Assembly (NCBI GenBank): GCA_041743935.1
Contig: JBGTLU010000015.1
Span: forward strand, 1-41,089
From: JBGTLU01 sp041743935
GTDB taxonomy: Bacteria > Bacteroidota > Bacteroidia > Sphingobacteriales > Sphingobacteriaceae
DNA: 41,089 nucleotides
Direction: 5' to 3'
Positions 1 through 8,654 of the stretch are shown here, one piece after another. The notes beneath the pieces were generated by a model. It saw only the letters and a program-made list of their open reading frames with translations. It did not search any database and was not told where the DNA came from. Both the position numbers and the translations under genes were made by a program. How positions within the stretch are numbered: position 1 is the stretch's first letter; the number at the start of each line of letters is the position of its first letter.

Positions 1-368
1 GCTAAATAAGTAACGGTTCCGCCCATCTTTTCTACATGGTAGCACGAGTCTAAAGTGGCTTTGTGCTCGGTAGTAAGGGTGATGATATGATTTCCTTTTT
101 GTTGATACATTTCAAACACACCTTTGATAGCAAGGTTGTTAGATTCTGTTGCTCCAGAAGTGAAGATGATTTCTTTTTCGTTTGCGTTGATGATTTTAGC
201 CACTTGTTCACGAGCATAATCTACGCCTTCTTCTGCCACCCAGCCAAAAGGATGGTTTCTACTGGCAGCATTTCCAAATTTTTCAGTAAAATATGGTAAC
301 ATTGCATCCAAAACACGAGGATCCATTGGAGTGGTTGCATTGTTATCAAGATATATCGGTAACTTCAT
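1..368 (-). CDS. Cysteine desulfurase (NifS/IscS family), N-terminal part, cut by window edge
   Basis: The reverse strand encodes a protein beginning MKLPIYLDNNATTPMDPRVL, the classic N-terminus of PLP-dependent cysteine desulfurases, followed by an FTSGATESNN cofactor-binding motif and a TTEHKA segment containing the His that stacks on PLP. These enzymes take sulfur from cysteine as a persulfide for Fe-S cluster assembly and tRNA thiolation. Only about 122 residues are inside the window, so the PLP lysine and the catalytic cysteine loop are not visible and the IscS versus SufS-type assignment is left open. The gene is divergent from the epimerase gene at 458, with a TAnnTTTG promoter box in the gap. 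Confidence 0.93.
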   Translation of the reverse strand, partial: MKLPIYLDNNATTPMDPRVLDAMLPYFTEKFGNAASRNHPFGWVAEEGVDYAREQVAKIINANEKEIIFTSGATESNNLAIKGVFEMYQQKGNHIITLTTEHKATLDSCYHVEKMGGTVTYL

Positions 369-399
369 GGTACAATTTAGATTTTGTCTTAATTAACTG

Positions 400-407
400 C
401 AAATATA
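400..407 (-). promoter_or_regulatory. Bacteroidota -7 box for the cysteine desulfurase gene
   Basis: On the reverse strand this reads TATATTTG, a perfect TAnnTTTG match, about 31 nt before the start codon at 368. No good TTTG -33 box is seen at the usual distance. Confidence 0.5.
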
Positions 408-457
408 CAAATTTGTTTTCGTTAAGTTATGATTTTACACTTGTTTAAAAGCTTAGA

Positions 458-871
458 ATGATGTTAAAAATTGACCATATTGGTATTGCAGTAAAAGATT
501 TAGCCACATCCAAAATTTTGTTCGAAAAATTATTAGGTAAACCAAGTTATAAAACCGAAGAAGTAGTTTCAGAGAAAGTTGTCACCGAATTTTATGAAAT
601 AGGAGAAAGTAAAATCGAATTGGTTTATGCTACCGGACCTGAAAGTCCAATCGCCAAATTCATTGAGAAACGTGGAGAGGGTATACACCACATTGCTTTT
701 GAAGTTGAAGACATACATCAGGAAATTAAAAGATTAAAAGATGAGGGCTTTGATTTCATAAGTGATGTGCCCAAAATTGGGGCAGACAATAAATTAATTT
801 GTTTTTTGCACCCAAAATCAAGTAATGGTGTATTAGTTGAACTTTGCCAAGAGGTAAAAAAATATTTTTGA
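458..871 (+). CDS. mce: Methylmalonyl-CoA epimerase
   Basis: A 138-codon VOC/glyoxalase-fold protein. It begins with KIDHIGIAVKDL (first metal-ligand His), carries GIHHIAFEVED in the second half (second His) and ends with GVLVELCQE (metal-ligand Glu). Length and spacing match bacterial methylmalonyl-CoA epimerase, which interconverts the (R) and (S) forms of methylmalonyl-CoA in the propionate/succinate pathway. There are two consecutive ATG codons, 458 and 461, and either could be the start. The mutase subunits are not in this window. A related VOC enzyme cannot be strictly excluded, but the motif set fits the epimerase well. Confidence 0.9.
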   Translation: MMLKIDHIGIAVKDLATSKILFEKLLGKPSYKTEEVVSEKVVTEFYEIGESKIELVYATGPESPIAKFIEKRGEGIHHIAFEVEDIHQEIKRLKDEGFDFISDVPKIGADNKLICFLHPKSSNGVLVELCQEVKKYF

Positions 872-873
872 TA

Positions 874-904
874 TTTGATTTGTAAATGATTAACACTACA
901 TTTG
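874..904 (+). promoter_or_regulatory. Promoter for rpmE2 (-33 TTTG and -7 TACATTTG)
   Basis: A TTTG at 874-877 and TACATTTG at 897-904 are separated by 19 nt, the canonical arrangement of the Bacteroidota primary-sigma promoter (TTTG, 19-21 nt, TAnnTTTG). The predicted transcript starts near 911, giving a leader of about 15 nt before the ATG at 926. Confidence 0.7.
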
Positions 905-925
905 CAATCCGAAAAATTAAAAATA

Positions 926-1180
926 ATGAAAGAAGGAATTCACCCTAAAAATTATAGATTCGTTGTATTCAAAGACATGTCTAACGATTACAGCTTTGTA
1001 ACTCGTTCTACTGTGGAAACCCGCGAAACCATTGTATGGGAAGATGGTAATGAATACCCATTAGTTAAATTAGAAATTTCTCATAAATCACACCCGTTTT
1101 ATACTGGTAAAATGAAATTAGTAGATACTGCAGGACGTATTGATAAGTTCCGCACACGTTACGCTAAATCAGGGAAATAA
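926..1180 (+). CDS. rpmE2: 50S ribosomal protein bL31, type B
   Basis: This 84-residue protein begins MKEGIHPKNYRFVVFKDMSN and contains the family signature EISHKSHPFYTGK and a C-terminal RIDKFRTRYAK. It lacks the CxxC zinc ligands of type-A L31, so it is the zinc-independent paralogue (YkgM type). The ATG at 926 is chosen over an upstream TTG at 902 because the TTG lies inside the -7 promoter box. The gene is monocistronic, with its own promoter and a strong terminator. In organisms that carry both L31 types, type B replaces type A under zinc limitation; whether a type-A copy exists cannot be seen here. Confidence 0.96.
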   Translation: MKEGIHPKNYRFVVFKDMSNDYSFVTRSTVETRETIVWEDGNEYPLVKLEISHKSHPFYTGKMKLVDTAGRIDKFRTRYAKSGK

Positions 1181-1200
1181 AATATTATAGCTCAATTGTA

Positions 1201-1237
1201 AAAAGTCCTTCGTTCTGCGAAGGACTTTTTTATTTTT
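1201..1237 (+). terminator. Rho-independent terminator after rpmE2
   Basis: A perfect 12-bp stem (1201-1212 with 1218-1229) encloses a 5-nt loop and is followed by a T-rich run. The run also contains the -7 box of the next gene. Confidence 0.85.
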
Positions 1238-1238
1238 G
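1231..1238 (+). promoter_or_regulatory. -7 box for the GlmU-like gene, inside the terminator T-tract
   Basis: TATTTTTG matches TAnnTTTG and ends only 4 nt before the ATG at 1243, implying an almost leaderless mRNA. A -33 box is poor (TTCG at 1209-1212). Confidence 0.4.
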
Positions 1239-1242
1239 TTCA

Positions 1243-2424
1243 ATGAACTACATACTTTTTGATGATGCTTCGGCAAATCAGTTAGCTCCGTTAACATTTA
1301 CCAGACCAGTTGCCGAAATCAGAACAGGCATACTTACCATCAGAGAAAAATGGGAGATTCATCTACAGCAAAAAGTATCGTTTAAAACTCAACCTCATCT
1401 ACAAGCTAAATTTCCGTTGCTTACTGCCGATGAATCTATATTTATCAATAGCTCGGTTTGTCCGAATACTAAATTACTGCTACAGATAAAACTTTTAAGA
1501 GCAAATGAAATATTGTACTCAGGTGATATTCTTATTGCCACTAGAATAGAAGGAAAAAATAGTATTGAGTTTGATTACAAAAATCCCAGTGGTAATAGGA
1601 TAGAATTTGAAGGAGATTTTATTAAAATCAATTTTCCGGAAGATATTTTTTATCTAAATGATAAAACGTTAGCTGAAGATTTTGAACTATTAACTGCCGG
1701 AAGAAAATCGGCAACAATACCTACAAATAACACACTAATTGGCGATAAAATTTTTGTTGAAGATGGAGCAGTAATAAATTGTGCAATATTGAATTCTTCT
1801 ACAGGGCCAATTTATATTGGCAAAGATGCCGAGGTGATGGAAGGCGCCATGATTAGAGGTCCTTTTTCTTTAGGCGAACATTCGCAAGTAAAAATGGGAG
1901 CTAAAATATATGGTGCAACCACCATTGGTCCGTATTGCAAAGTTGGCGGAGAAGTGAGTAATTCAGTCATTTTTGGTTACTCTAACAAAGGTCATGAAGG
2001 GTTTTTAGGAAATTCTGTTTTAGGGGAGTGGTGTAATATTGGTGCAAATTCCGATACATCTAACCTAAAAAACAACTATGATCAGGTAAGATTATGGAGT
2101 TATGAGAAACAAACTTTCCGGAAAACCGGATTGCAGTTTTGTGGATTAATTATGGCAGATCATGCAAAATGTGGGATAAATACCATGTTTAATACAGGTA
2201 CTGTAATTGGAGTAAGTGCTAATGTATTTGGCTCGGGTTATCCACGTAATTTTATTCCGGACTTTGCTTGGGGAGGTGCTTCTGGATTCGAAGTATATCA
2301 GCTAAATAAATGCTTTGAGACAGCAGAAAGAGTATTTGCTAGAAGATCCAAAGAATTTGATGATGATGAAAAAGCAATATTAGAAGAGGTTTTTGCTATG
2401 ACATCTACTTACAGAAATTTTTAA
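1243..2424 (+). CDS. GlmU-like sugar-1-phosphate nucleotidyltransferase / acetyltransferase (Bacteroidota type)
   Basis: A 393-residue protein. Its N-terminus MNYILFDDASANQLAPLTFT and the TRPVAEIRTGILTIREKW segment are typical of the alternative Bacteroidota GlmU family. From about residue 165 it becomes a left-handed beta helix with hexapeptide repeats (DGAVINCAIL, GPIYIGKDAEVMEGAMIRG, GAKIYGATTIGPYCKVGGEV). It probably makes UDP-GlcNAc (acetyl transfer and uridylyl transfer) for peptidoglycan and LPS, although the N-terminal part is diverged from classic GlmU and its substrate is inferred. It is followed after 2 nt by tpiA and heads a tight forward operon through mpl. Confidence 0.85.
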   Translation: MNYILFDDASANQLAPLTFTRPVAEIRTGILTIREKWEIHLQQKVSFKTQPHLQAKFPLLTADESIFINSSVCPNTKLLLQIKLLRANEILYSGDILIATRIEGKNSIEFDYKNPSGNRIEFEGDFIKINFPEDIFYLNDKTLAEDFELLTAGRKSATIPTNNTLIGDKIFVEDGAVINCAILNSSTGPIYIGKDAEVMEGAMIRGPFSLGEHSQVKMGAKIYGATTIGPYCKVGGEVSNSVIFGYSNKGHEGFLGNSVLGEWCNIGANSDTSNLKNNYDQVRLWSYEKQTFRKTGLQFCGLIMADHAKCGINTMFNTGTVIGVSANVFGSGYPRNFIPDFAWGGASGFEVYQLNKCFETAERVFARRSKEFDDDEKAILEEVFAMTSTYRNF

Positions 2425-2426
2425 AC

Positions 2427-3185
2427 ATGAGAAAGAAAATTGTTGCCGGTAATTGGAAAATGAATTTAAATTACGAGGAGGGATTACGTGTTTTTTCTGA
2501 GATCGTTCACATGGTACAAGACGAAATTAAAAGTGATGTACACCCCATAATCGCATCCCCTTTTATTCATATATCTGCTTTAGTAAAACTAAACAATGGC
2601 AACGTTAAGATTGCAGCTCAGAACTGTCATTGGCAAGATTCGGGTGCGTTTACCGGAGAAATATCACCAGCCCAACTAAAATCTTTAGGCGTTAGTCATG
2701 TGATTTTAGGGCACTCAGAACGCAGACAATTTTTTAACGAATCAGATTCGGATATATTAAAAAAACTAGAAGCTGCATTACGAAATGATCTTATTCCAAT
2801 ACTTTGTATAGGGGAGCATTTGGAAGAACGTAATTCGGGCGATTATTTATCAGTGGTTAAAAAGCAACTGAGAAATTCTGCTTTTCTATTGCCTCAAGAT
2901 GAATTTAGGAAAATAATTTTAGCATATGAGCCCGTTTGGGCTATAGGAACAGGTCTTACAGCCAGTCCGGAGCAAGCACAAGAAGTACATGAAGAGATAC
3001 GGGGTTCAATTTCGATGAAATACAATTACGAAACTGCTGTAAATACATCAATTTTATACGGAGGTAGTTGTAATGCAAATAATGCAGCCAGTCTATTTTC
3101 CATGCCAGATATTGATGGTGGCTTAATTGGCGGAGCTTCCCTAAAATCCAGAGAGTTTTTAACCATTCTTAAATCCTTTAGCTAA
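2427..3185 (+). CDS. tpiA: Triose-phosphate isomerase
   Basis: A 252-residue TIM barrel of normal length. The active-site residues are all present: Lys11 in GNWKMN, His96 in ILGHSERR and Glu168 in AYEPVWAIGTG. The phosphate-binding ILYGGSC and GGLIGGASL motifs are near the C-terminus. It interconverts dihydroxyacetone phosphate and glyceraldehyde 3-phosphate in glycolysis and gluconeogenesis. It sits 2 nt from both neighbours and has no Shine-Dalgarno, so it is co-transcribed with the GlmU-like gene and prmA. Confidence 0.98.
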   Translation: MRKKIVAGNWKMNLNYEEGLRVFSEIVHMVQDEIKSDVHPIIASPFIHISALVKLNNGNVKIAAQNCHWQDSGAFTGEISPAQLKSLGVSHVILGHSERRQFFNESDSDILKKLEAALRNDLIPILCIGEHLEERNSGDYLSVVKKQLRNSAFLLPQDEFRKIILAYEPVWAIGTGLTASPEQAQEVHEEIRGSISMKYNYETAVNTSILYGGSCNANNAASLFSMPDIDGGLIGGASLKSREFLTILKSFS

Positions 3186-3187
3186 AT

Positions 3188-4024
3188 ATGAAGAGTTACA
3201 AAGAATTGGTTTTTACAATTATAAGCTCAGAAGATTTTGTTCGCGATATTTTAATTGATGAATTATCTGCCATTGGTTTTGATACGTTTGAAGAAACTGA
3301 TTTAGGTTTTAAGGCTTATATTCCTAGTTCCGATTTTAATGAGGAGACTCTTACATCTGTTCTTTCTGTGTACGATGGGGTGTATACCTTTGAGTATCAT
3401 ATCAATTTAATACCAGATAAAAACTGGAATGAAGTATGGGAAAGTAATTTTGATCCCATAACCATTGCCGATAAATTACACATTAGGGCTACATTTCATC
3501 CCCAAAAACCCGAATTTCCGATAGAGATTATTATTGATCCAAAAATGTCTTTTGGTACAGGACATCATGAAACCACATACCTAATGGCCGAATACATCTT
3601 ACAAAATGATTTTAAAAATAAATCGGTGTTAGACATGGGATGTGGCACTGCAATTTTAGCAATATTAGCTTCTAAAATGGGTGCAACAGATGTTACAGCA
3701 GTAGATATTGATGAAGTTTGTGTGATGAGCTCCCAAGAAAATGCGGTATTAAATAACGTAAGAGATATGATTATTTACAATGGGGATATAGACAGAGTAA
3801 AAGGAACTTTCGATGTGATTTTAGCCAACATAAACCGGAATATTTTACTTGCACATATTTCTTCTTATGCGAGCATGCTCGTGCCCGATGGAGAATTATA
3901 TTTAAGCGGTTTTTATGAAGATAAAGATTTAGAAACGATACAATCTGGCGCAGCAAAATTCGGATTAAAATACATTAGTCACTACCAAAAAAATAACTGG
4001 GTGGCAGCAAAATTTGTAAAATAA
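3188..4024 (+). CDS. prmA: Ribosomal protein L11 methyltransferase
   Basis: A 278-residue protein with an N-terminal substrate-recognition domain and a Rossmann-type SAM methyltransferase domain. The PrmA hallmarks are MSFGTGHHETT, VLDMGCGTAILAILASKMGA (SAM motif I), VTAVDID and DVILANINRNI. It trimethylates L11 on the ribosomal stalk base. A position directly after tpiA is common in Bacteroidota. The gene is 3 nt from mpl downstream. Confidence 0.96.
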   Translation: MKSYKELVFTIISSEDFVRDILIDELSAIGFDTFEETDLGFKAYIPSSDFNEETLTSVLSVYDGVYTFEYHINLIPDKNWNEVWESNFDPITIADKLHIRATFHPQKPEFPIEIIIDPKMSFGTGHHETTYLMAEYILQNDFKNKSVLDMGCGTAILAILASKMGATDVTAVDIDEVCVMSSQENAVLNNVRDMIIYNGDIDRVKGTFDVILANINRNILLAHISSYASMLVPDGELYLSGFYEDKDLETIQSGAAKFGLKYISHYQKNNWVAAKFVK

Positions 4025-4027
4025 TAA

Positions 4028-5395
4028 ATGAAAGTTCATCTCATTGCCATTGGTGGAAGTGCCATGCATAATCTTGCCATTGCTCTACATAAAAAGGGGT
4101 TTAAAATCACTGGTTCAGACGATGAAATTGTGGAACCCTCAAAATCAAGATTACTAAAGCATGGATTATTACCCGATGAAGAAGGATGGTACCCGGAAAA
4201 AATAACCCAAGATTTGAACGCCGTTATTTTGGGTATGCATGCAAGAGTTGATAATCCGGAATTGCTAAAAGCTAAAGAATTGGGTATTAAAATATATTCT
4301 TATCCAGAATATATTTACGAACAATCCAAAGATAAAATAAGAGTAGTTATTGGGGGTAGTCATGGGAAAACGAGTATAACTGCCATGATTTTGCATGTTT
4401 TAAGCTTTCATAACCTAGATGCCGATTATTTAGTTGGTGCGCAACTCACCGGTTTTGATACCATGGTAAAACTTACTAAAGAAGCACCAATCATCATCAT
4501 TGAAGGCGATGAATATTTAGCATCACCAATCGACAGAAGACCAAAATTCCATTTATATAAAGCCAATCTGGCATTACTGAGTGGTATAGCTTGGGATCAC
4601 ATCAACGTATTTCCTACGTTCGAGAACTACATCGATCAGTTCAGAATTTTCTTACAAACCATTTCAGCTGATGGCTCACTAGTTTATTTTTCTGGAGATG
4701 AAGACTTAAAAAAGCTTATTCAAGCAGAAGAACAAAATCTTTCGCTCAAAACGATACTTCCATATTCTGTTCATCCTCATAAAATAATAGAAAACACAAC
4801 GTATTTAAAAACAGATGAAGCAGAGGTTCCTTTAGAAATTTTTGGGGAGCACAATCTGACTAATTTAAATGGTGCACGATTAATTTGTCAATTGCTTGGA
4901 ATTACTAATGGACAATTTTATCAGGCTATTTCTACCTTTAAAGGAGCAGCTCGCAGACTAGAACTTATTGGTAAAAATCAATTTTGTAATGTTTATAAAG
5001 ATTTCGCTCACTCGCCATCCAAACTAAAAGCAACCACCAACGCAGTAAAAAATCAATTTATGAACAGAAAATTAGTTGCTTGCATGGAGCTACATACCTT
5101 TAGTAGTTTAAACAAAACATTTTTGGAACAATATTCAGGTTCAATGGCAGCAGCAGATGAAGCCATCGTTTATTTTAATCACCATACTATTGCACACAAA
5201 AAATTACCTCCAATTACAGAAACAGAAGTAAAAGAAGCATTTGGAGGACATATTAAGGTATTTACAGATACACAAGTTCTTCAAAACTATTTATTGAACA
5301 AGAATTGGGTAGATACAAATTTACTGCTCATGAGTTCTGGTAATTTCAATGGAATTGATTTAGATACATTCGGACAGAAATTAGTGGGCAATTAA
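4028..5395 (+). CDS. mpl: Mur ligase family protein, UDP-MurNAc-tripeptide ligase (Mpl-like)
   Basis: A 455-residue Mur ligase. The N-terminal Rossmann domain starts KVHLIAIGGSAMHNLAIAL and includes KITGSDDEI. The ATP P-loop GGSHGKTS lies at residues 109-116, the central IIIEGDEYLAS supplies the Mg ligand, and the C-terminal KDFAHSPSKLKAT is typical of Mpl rather than MurC. Mpl re-attaches the recycled tripeptide L-Ala-D-Glu-mDAP to UDP-MurNAc. The gene closes the tight run from 1243. A MurC-like activity cannot be fully excluded on sequence alone. Confidence 0.88.
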   Translation: MKVHLIAIGGSAMHNLAIALHKKGFKITGSDDEIVEPSKSRLLKHGLLPDEEGWYPEKITQDLNAVILGMHARVDNPELLKAKELGIKIYSYPEYIYEQSKDKIRVVIGGSHGKTSITAMILHVLSFHNLDADYLVGAQLTGFDTMVKLTKEAPIIIIEGDEYLASPIDRRPKFHLYKANLALLSGIAWDHINVFPTFENYIDQFRIFLQTISADGSLVYFSGDEDLKKLIQAEEQNLSLKTILPYSVHPHKIIENTTYLKTDEAEVPLEIFGEHNLTNLNGARLICQLLGITNGQFYQAISTFKGAARRLELIGKNQFCNVYKDFAHSPSKLKATTNAVKNQFMNRKLVACMELHTFSSLNKTFLEQYSGSMAAADEAIVYFNHHTIAHKKLPPITETEVKEAFGGHIKVFTDTQVLQNYLLNKNWVDTNLLLMSSGNFNGIDLDTFGQKLVGN

Positions 5396-5418
5396 ATCGG
5401 CTCTTTACACTCAATTAG

Positions 5419-5426
5419 TATATTTG
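5419..5426 (+). promoter_or_regulatory. -7 box for ftsK
   Basis: TATATTTG is a perfect TAnnTTTG match, 15 nt before the ftsK ATG at 5442. No convincing -33 TTTG is present, so it may be a weak internal promoter of the operon. Confidence 0.45.
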
Positions 5427-5441
5427 CGCATATTACATACC

Positions 5442-7826
5442 ATGGCAGTAAGAGAAAACCGAAGACGTAATGAACTTAGAGAGCCTGAGATAATTATCAA
5501 GCCTGAAAAAAAGCAGGAAAAGAAACAAAATTCAACCACACGCTTTCGGCTTCCTTCTTTTGAGAATCATCCTATAGTTAAGATTTTAGGGTCTTTTTTT
5601 CTATTAATTTCCCTATATCTTTTAGTTGCATTTAGTTCGTATTTACTTACTTGGAGCGAAGATCAAGACGTTGTTCTAAAGATGACTTGGCAAAAGGTTT
5701 TCGACCCGGCAAGTAATCAGGTAGAAAACTGGATGGGCTTATTTGGAGCCATGCTTGCTCATCAGTTTATATACATGTCGTTTGGGGTGGCGTCTTTTCT
5801 ATTTGTGATTTTATTTTTTGTGCTAGGCTACAGATTATTGTTTCAAGTATCTGTTTTGCCAATAGTTAAAACCATTGCATACACACTTTTTGGCTTAGTT
5901 TTTTTATCTGTTTTATGTGGATATGCGAACGCGTTTTTTACAGACGCTCCACATTTTGTTGAAGGTGTTTTTGGGTATCAAATAAACGCTTGGTTAAATG
6001 CCGCATTAGGGATTCCGGGTACCGCCGGATTACTTGTTTTCCTAGGTCTAACCGCTATAATCATTGCTTTTAACCCAAGTTTTAAGCGAACTCCAAAACC
6101 ACAACCGGAAGAAAACACAACACTACCTGAACCAGAAAATGTAGAATTGGTTAAAGAAGAAATATCAAAACCAATTGTTTTTGATAAAGAAATAGAAAAA
6201 GTTGAAACACCTGAAATAGAAACGGAGACTACTTTTATACCCCGAACCCCACTCGTAATTGAAGAAAACGATACCGATGCCTTGGCAGATGAATTAGTTA
6301 AAAAACAAGGCGTATACGATTCTACCTTAGATTTGGGAGATTATAAATATCCACACATTGATTTATTAGAGAAATATGGCAACAATAAAACTGTTGTAGA
6401 TAGAGAAGAATTAGAGAATAACAAGAATAAGATAGAAGAAACGCTACTTAACTACGATATAAAAATTGATAAAATAATGGCAACCGTTGGTCCAACGGTT
6501 ACGCTTTATGAAATTGTTCCTGCGCCTGGTATTCGCATATCAAAAATCAAAAACCTGGAAGACGACATTGCCTTAAGTCTTGCTGCATTAGGTATCCGAA
6601 TAATTGCTCCAATACCTGGTAAGGGTACCATTGGGATAGAGGTGCCAAACCAACACCCTGAAATTGTAAGCATGCGCTCCTTATTGGCAAGCGAAAAATT
6701 TAATAACACCAGCATGGACTTACCCATTGCTTTGGGTAAAACCATTTCAAACGAAGTGTTTATTGCAGATTTAACCAAAATGCCTCACTTACTTATGGCA
6801 GGGGCAACCGGACAAGGAAAATCAGTAGGTATAAATGCGTTGTTGGTTTCATTACTTTTCAAAAAACACCCATCGCAATTAAAGTTTGTACTTATAGATC
6901 CAAAAAAAGTAGAACTTACCTTATTTAAAAAGATAGAAAGACACTTTTTGGCAAAATTGCCTGGTGATGGAGATGCCATCATCACCGATACCAAAAAAGT
7001 TATCTACACTTTAAATTCGTTGTGTATAGAGATGGATCAACGCTATGATTTATTGAAAGAAGCACAAGTAAGAAATTTAAAGGAATACAATCAGAAATTT
7101 ATTTCACGCAAGCTAAACCCAATGGATGGGCATCGGTTTTTACCTTACATAGTATTGGTAATAGATGAGTTTGCAGATTTAATGATGACAGCAGGCAAAG
7201 AAATTGAAACTCCTATTGCACGTTTAGCCCAACTGGCTCGAGCTGTAGGAATTCATTTGGTAATTGCTACTCAACGCCCATCTGTGAATGTAATTACGGG
7301 TACTATTAAAGCAAATTTCCCGGCACGCTTGGCGTTTAGAGTTACATCTAAAATAGATTCTAGAACCATATTAGATTTAGGAGGAGCCGATCAGTTGGTA
7401 GGAAGAGGAGATATGTTATTATCTACTGGAAGTGATATTATTCGATTACAATGTGCTTTTGTTGATACCCCAGAAGTAGAAAAAATCACCGAATATATTG
7501 GTTCACAACGCGGATATCCTACGGCACACATGCTGCCAGAATACGAAGATGAGAACGAAGCAGCCATGAAAGAGATTGATTTTGATGACCATGATGCATT
7601 TTTTGAAGAGGCAGCGCGATTAGTGGTAAGGCATCAACAAGGTTCTACTTCGCTCATCCAACGAAAACTTAAATTAGGATACAATCGAGCGGGCAGAATT
7701 ATTGATCAATTAGAAGCAACTGGTATAGTGGGGCCATTTGAAGGAAGTAAAGCTCGCGAGGTTAGATATCAGGATGAATATTCCTTGGAACAGTATTTGA
7801 ATTCTTTAAACGACAAAGAAAAATAA
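5442..7826 (+). CDS. ftsK: DNA translocase FtsK/SpoIIIE
   Basis: A protein of 794 residues. The basic N-terminus is followed by about four membrane segments (roughly residues 48-68, 110-130, 143-163 and 190-210), an acidic Pro/Glu linker to about residue 300, then the RecA-like motor. Walker A GATGQGKSVG lies near residue 455, Walker B YIVLVIDEFADLM near 575 and the TQRPSVNVITG motif shortly after. The C-terminal gamma winged helix (STSLIQRKLKLGYNRAGRII) would read KOPS-like sequences. It pumps chromosome termini across the division septum. The ATG at 5442 is preferred over an upstream TTG at 5424, which lies in the promoter box. Confidence 0.96.
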   Translation: MAVRENRRRNELREPEIIIKPEKKQEKKQNSTTRFRLPSFENHPIVKILGSFFLLISLYLLVAFSSYLLTWSEDQDVVLKMTWQKVFDPASNQVENWMGLFGAMLAHQFIYMSFGVASFLFVILFFVLGYRLLFQVSVLPIVKTIAYTLFGLVFLSVLCGYANAFFTDAPHFVEGVFGYQINAWLNAALGIPGTAGLLVFLGLTAIIIAFNPSFKRTPKPQPEENTTLPEPENVELVKEEISKPIVFDKEIEKVETPEIETETTFIPRTPLVIEENDTDALADELVKKQGVYDSTLDLGDYKYPHIDLLEKYGNNKTVVDREELENNKNKIEETLLNYDIKIDKIMATVGPTVTLYEIVPAPGIRISKIKNLEDDIALSLAALGIRIIAPIPGKGTIGIEVPNQHPEIVSMRSLLASEKFNNTSMDLPIALGKTISNEVFIADLTKMPHLLMAGATGQGKSVGINALLVSLLFKKHPSQLKFVLIDPKKVELTLFKKIERHFLAKLPGDGDAIITDTKKVIYTLNSLCIEMDQRYDLLKEAQVRNLKEYNQKFISRKLNPMDGHRFLPYIVLVIDEFADLMMTAGKEIETPIARLAQLARAVGIHLVIATQRPSVNVITGTIKANFPARLAFRVTSKIDSRTILDLGGADQLVGRGDMLLSTGSDIIRLQCAFVDTPEVEKITEYIGSQRGYPTAHMLPEYEDENEAAMKEIDFDDHDAFFEEAARLVVRHQQGSTSLIQRKLKLGYNRAGRIIDQLEATGIVGPFEGSKAREVRYQDEYSLEQYLNSLNDKEK

Positions 7827-7830
7827 ATGT

Positions 7831-7838
7831 TACTTTTG
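7831..7838 (+). promoter_or_regulatory. -7 box for the lolA-like gene
   Basis: TACTTTTG matches TAnnTTTG, 18 nt before the ATG at 7857. This supports 7857 over the in-frame ATG at 7827 as the start. Confidence 0.5.
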
Positions 7839-7856
7839 CAAAATCAAAACAACACA

Positions 7857-8510
7857 ATGAAAAAATTCTTATCTATTATAGTAATCAGCATATTAAGTAC
7901 TACATTTCTTATGGCTCAAAAGAGCAAAGAGCAGATTGCCAAAGATATTCTGAATGGGGTAAGTGCTAAATATCGTTCATATGATATCATAAAAACGGAC
8001 TTTACGTATACTTTACAGAACACAAAAGCTAAAATTAACGAAACCCAAACTGGCGTACTTTATGTTCGTTCTAAAGCAAATAAATACAAAATTATGTTAG
8101 CCGGACAAGAAATTACTAGCGATGGTAAAGTATCTTGGACTTATTTAAAAGATGCCAAGGAAGTACAAATAAGTAATGTAGATGATAGCCCAGAAGCAAT
8201 AAATCCTGCTCAGATTTTTACCATTTATGAGAAAGGATTTAAGTACTCTTTCCGCGAGGAACGTAAAGTGGGAAGTAAAATCATGCAAATCATTGATCTT
8301 ACACCAACCAATTCTAAGCAATTTACCAAGGTAGAGTTGATGGTAGATAAAGTAGCTAAACAAATTCAAGAAATTAAATTGTTTGACCGTAATGGAAACC
8401 TTTATACCTACTCGGTTAAGATTTTCAGTCCAAATCCAAAGATTACGGATGCGTTTTTTACGTTTGATGTTAAAAAATATCCAGGAGTGGATGTGATTGA
8501 CTTAAGATAA
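7857..8510 (+). CDS. lolA: Outer-membrane lipoprotein carrier protein, LolA-like
   Basis: A protein of 217 residues with a clean signal peptide (MKKFLSIIVISILSTTFLMA, cut before Q). The mature part has the LolA layout: an amphipathic helix (AKDILNGVSAKYRSYDIIK), a series of beta strands (TDFTYTLQN, TGVLYVRSKANKYKIMLAG, EITSDGKVSWTYLKDAKEVQI) and a late FFTFDVKKYPGVDVIDL. LolA carries lipoproteins across the periplasm. The ATG at 7857 is chosen because only this start exposes the signal peptide immediately. It follows ftsK, the same neighbourhood in which lolA is found in many bacteria. A strong terminator ends the unit. Confidence 0.88.
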   Translation: MKKFLSIIVISILSTTFLMAQKSKEQIAKDILNGVSAKYRSYDIIKTDFTYTLQNTKAKINETQTGVLYVRSKANKYKIMLAGQEITSDGKVSWTYLKDAKEVQISNVDDSPEAINPAQIFTIYEKGFKYSFREERKVGSKIMQIIDLTPTNSKQFTKVELMVDKVAKQIQEIKLFDRNGNLYTYSVKIFSPNPKITDAFFTFDVKKYPGVDVIDLR

Positions 8511-8527
8511 GTATACAAACCTTTTTG

Positions 8528-8567
8528 AATCCCTTTTAATGATGAATTAAAAGGGATTTTTAATTTT
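8528..8567 (+). terminator. Rho-independent terminator after lolA
   Basis: A perfect 13-bp stem (8528-8540 with 8546-8558) with loop GATGA, followed by a T-rich stretch. Confidence 0.85.
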
Positions 8568-8569
8568 AT

Positions 8570-8593
8570 GGTATGTTGATCTGATAACATACC
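8570..8593. repeat. Perfect 8-bp inverted repeat, possible operator
   Basis: GGTATGTT (8570-8577) and AACATACC (8586-8593) are exact reverse complements around an 8-nt spacer. It lies directly after the lolA terminator and upstream of the promoter box at 8629, in the only intergenic gap here. It has no T-tract, so a protein-binding site is more likely than a terminator. Confidence 0.4.
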
Positions 8594-8628
8594 TGCCCAA
8601 AGTAGATGTAGCATCGTAGTAAATTTTC

Positions 8629-8636
8629 TATCTTTG
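8629..8636 (+). promoter_or_regulatory. -7 box for the 8655 gene
   Basis: TATCTTTG matches TAnnTTTG, 18 nt before the ATG at 8655. The -33 region is poor, which would suit activator dependence. Confidence 0.5.
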
Positions 8637-8654
8637 AATATCCTACATTCATAC

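Noticed and set aside
63..299. Forward open frame of 78 codons at the left edge
   Set aside because: It is antisense to the cysteine desulfurase, whose motifs are unmistakable.
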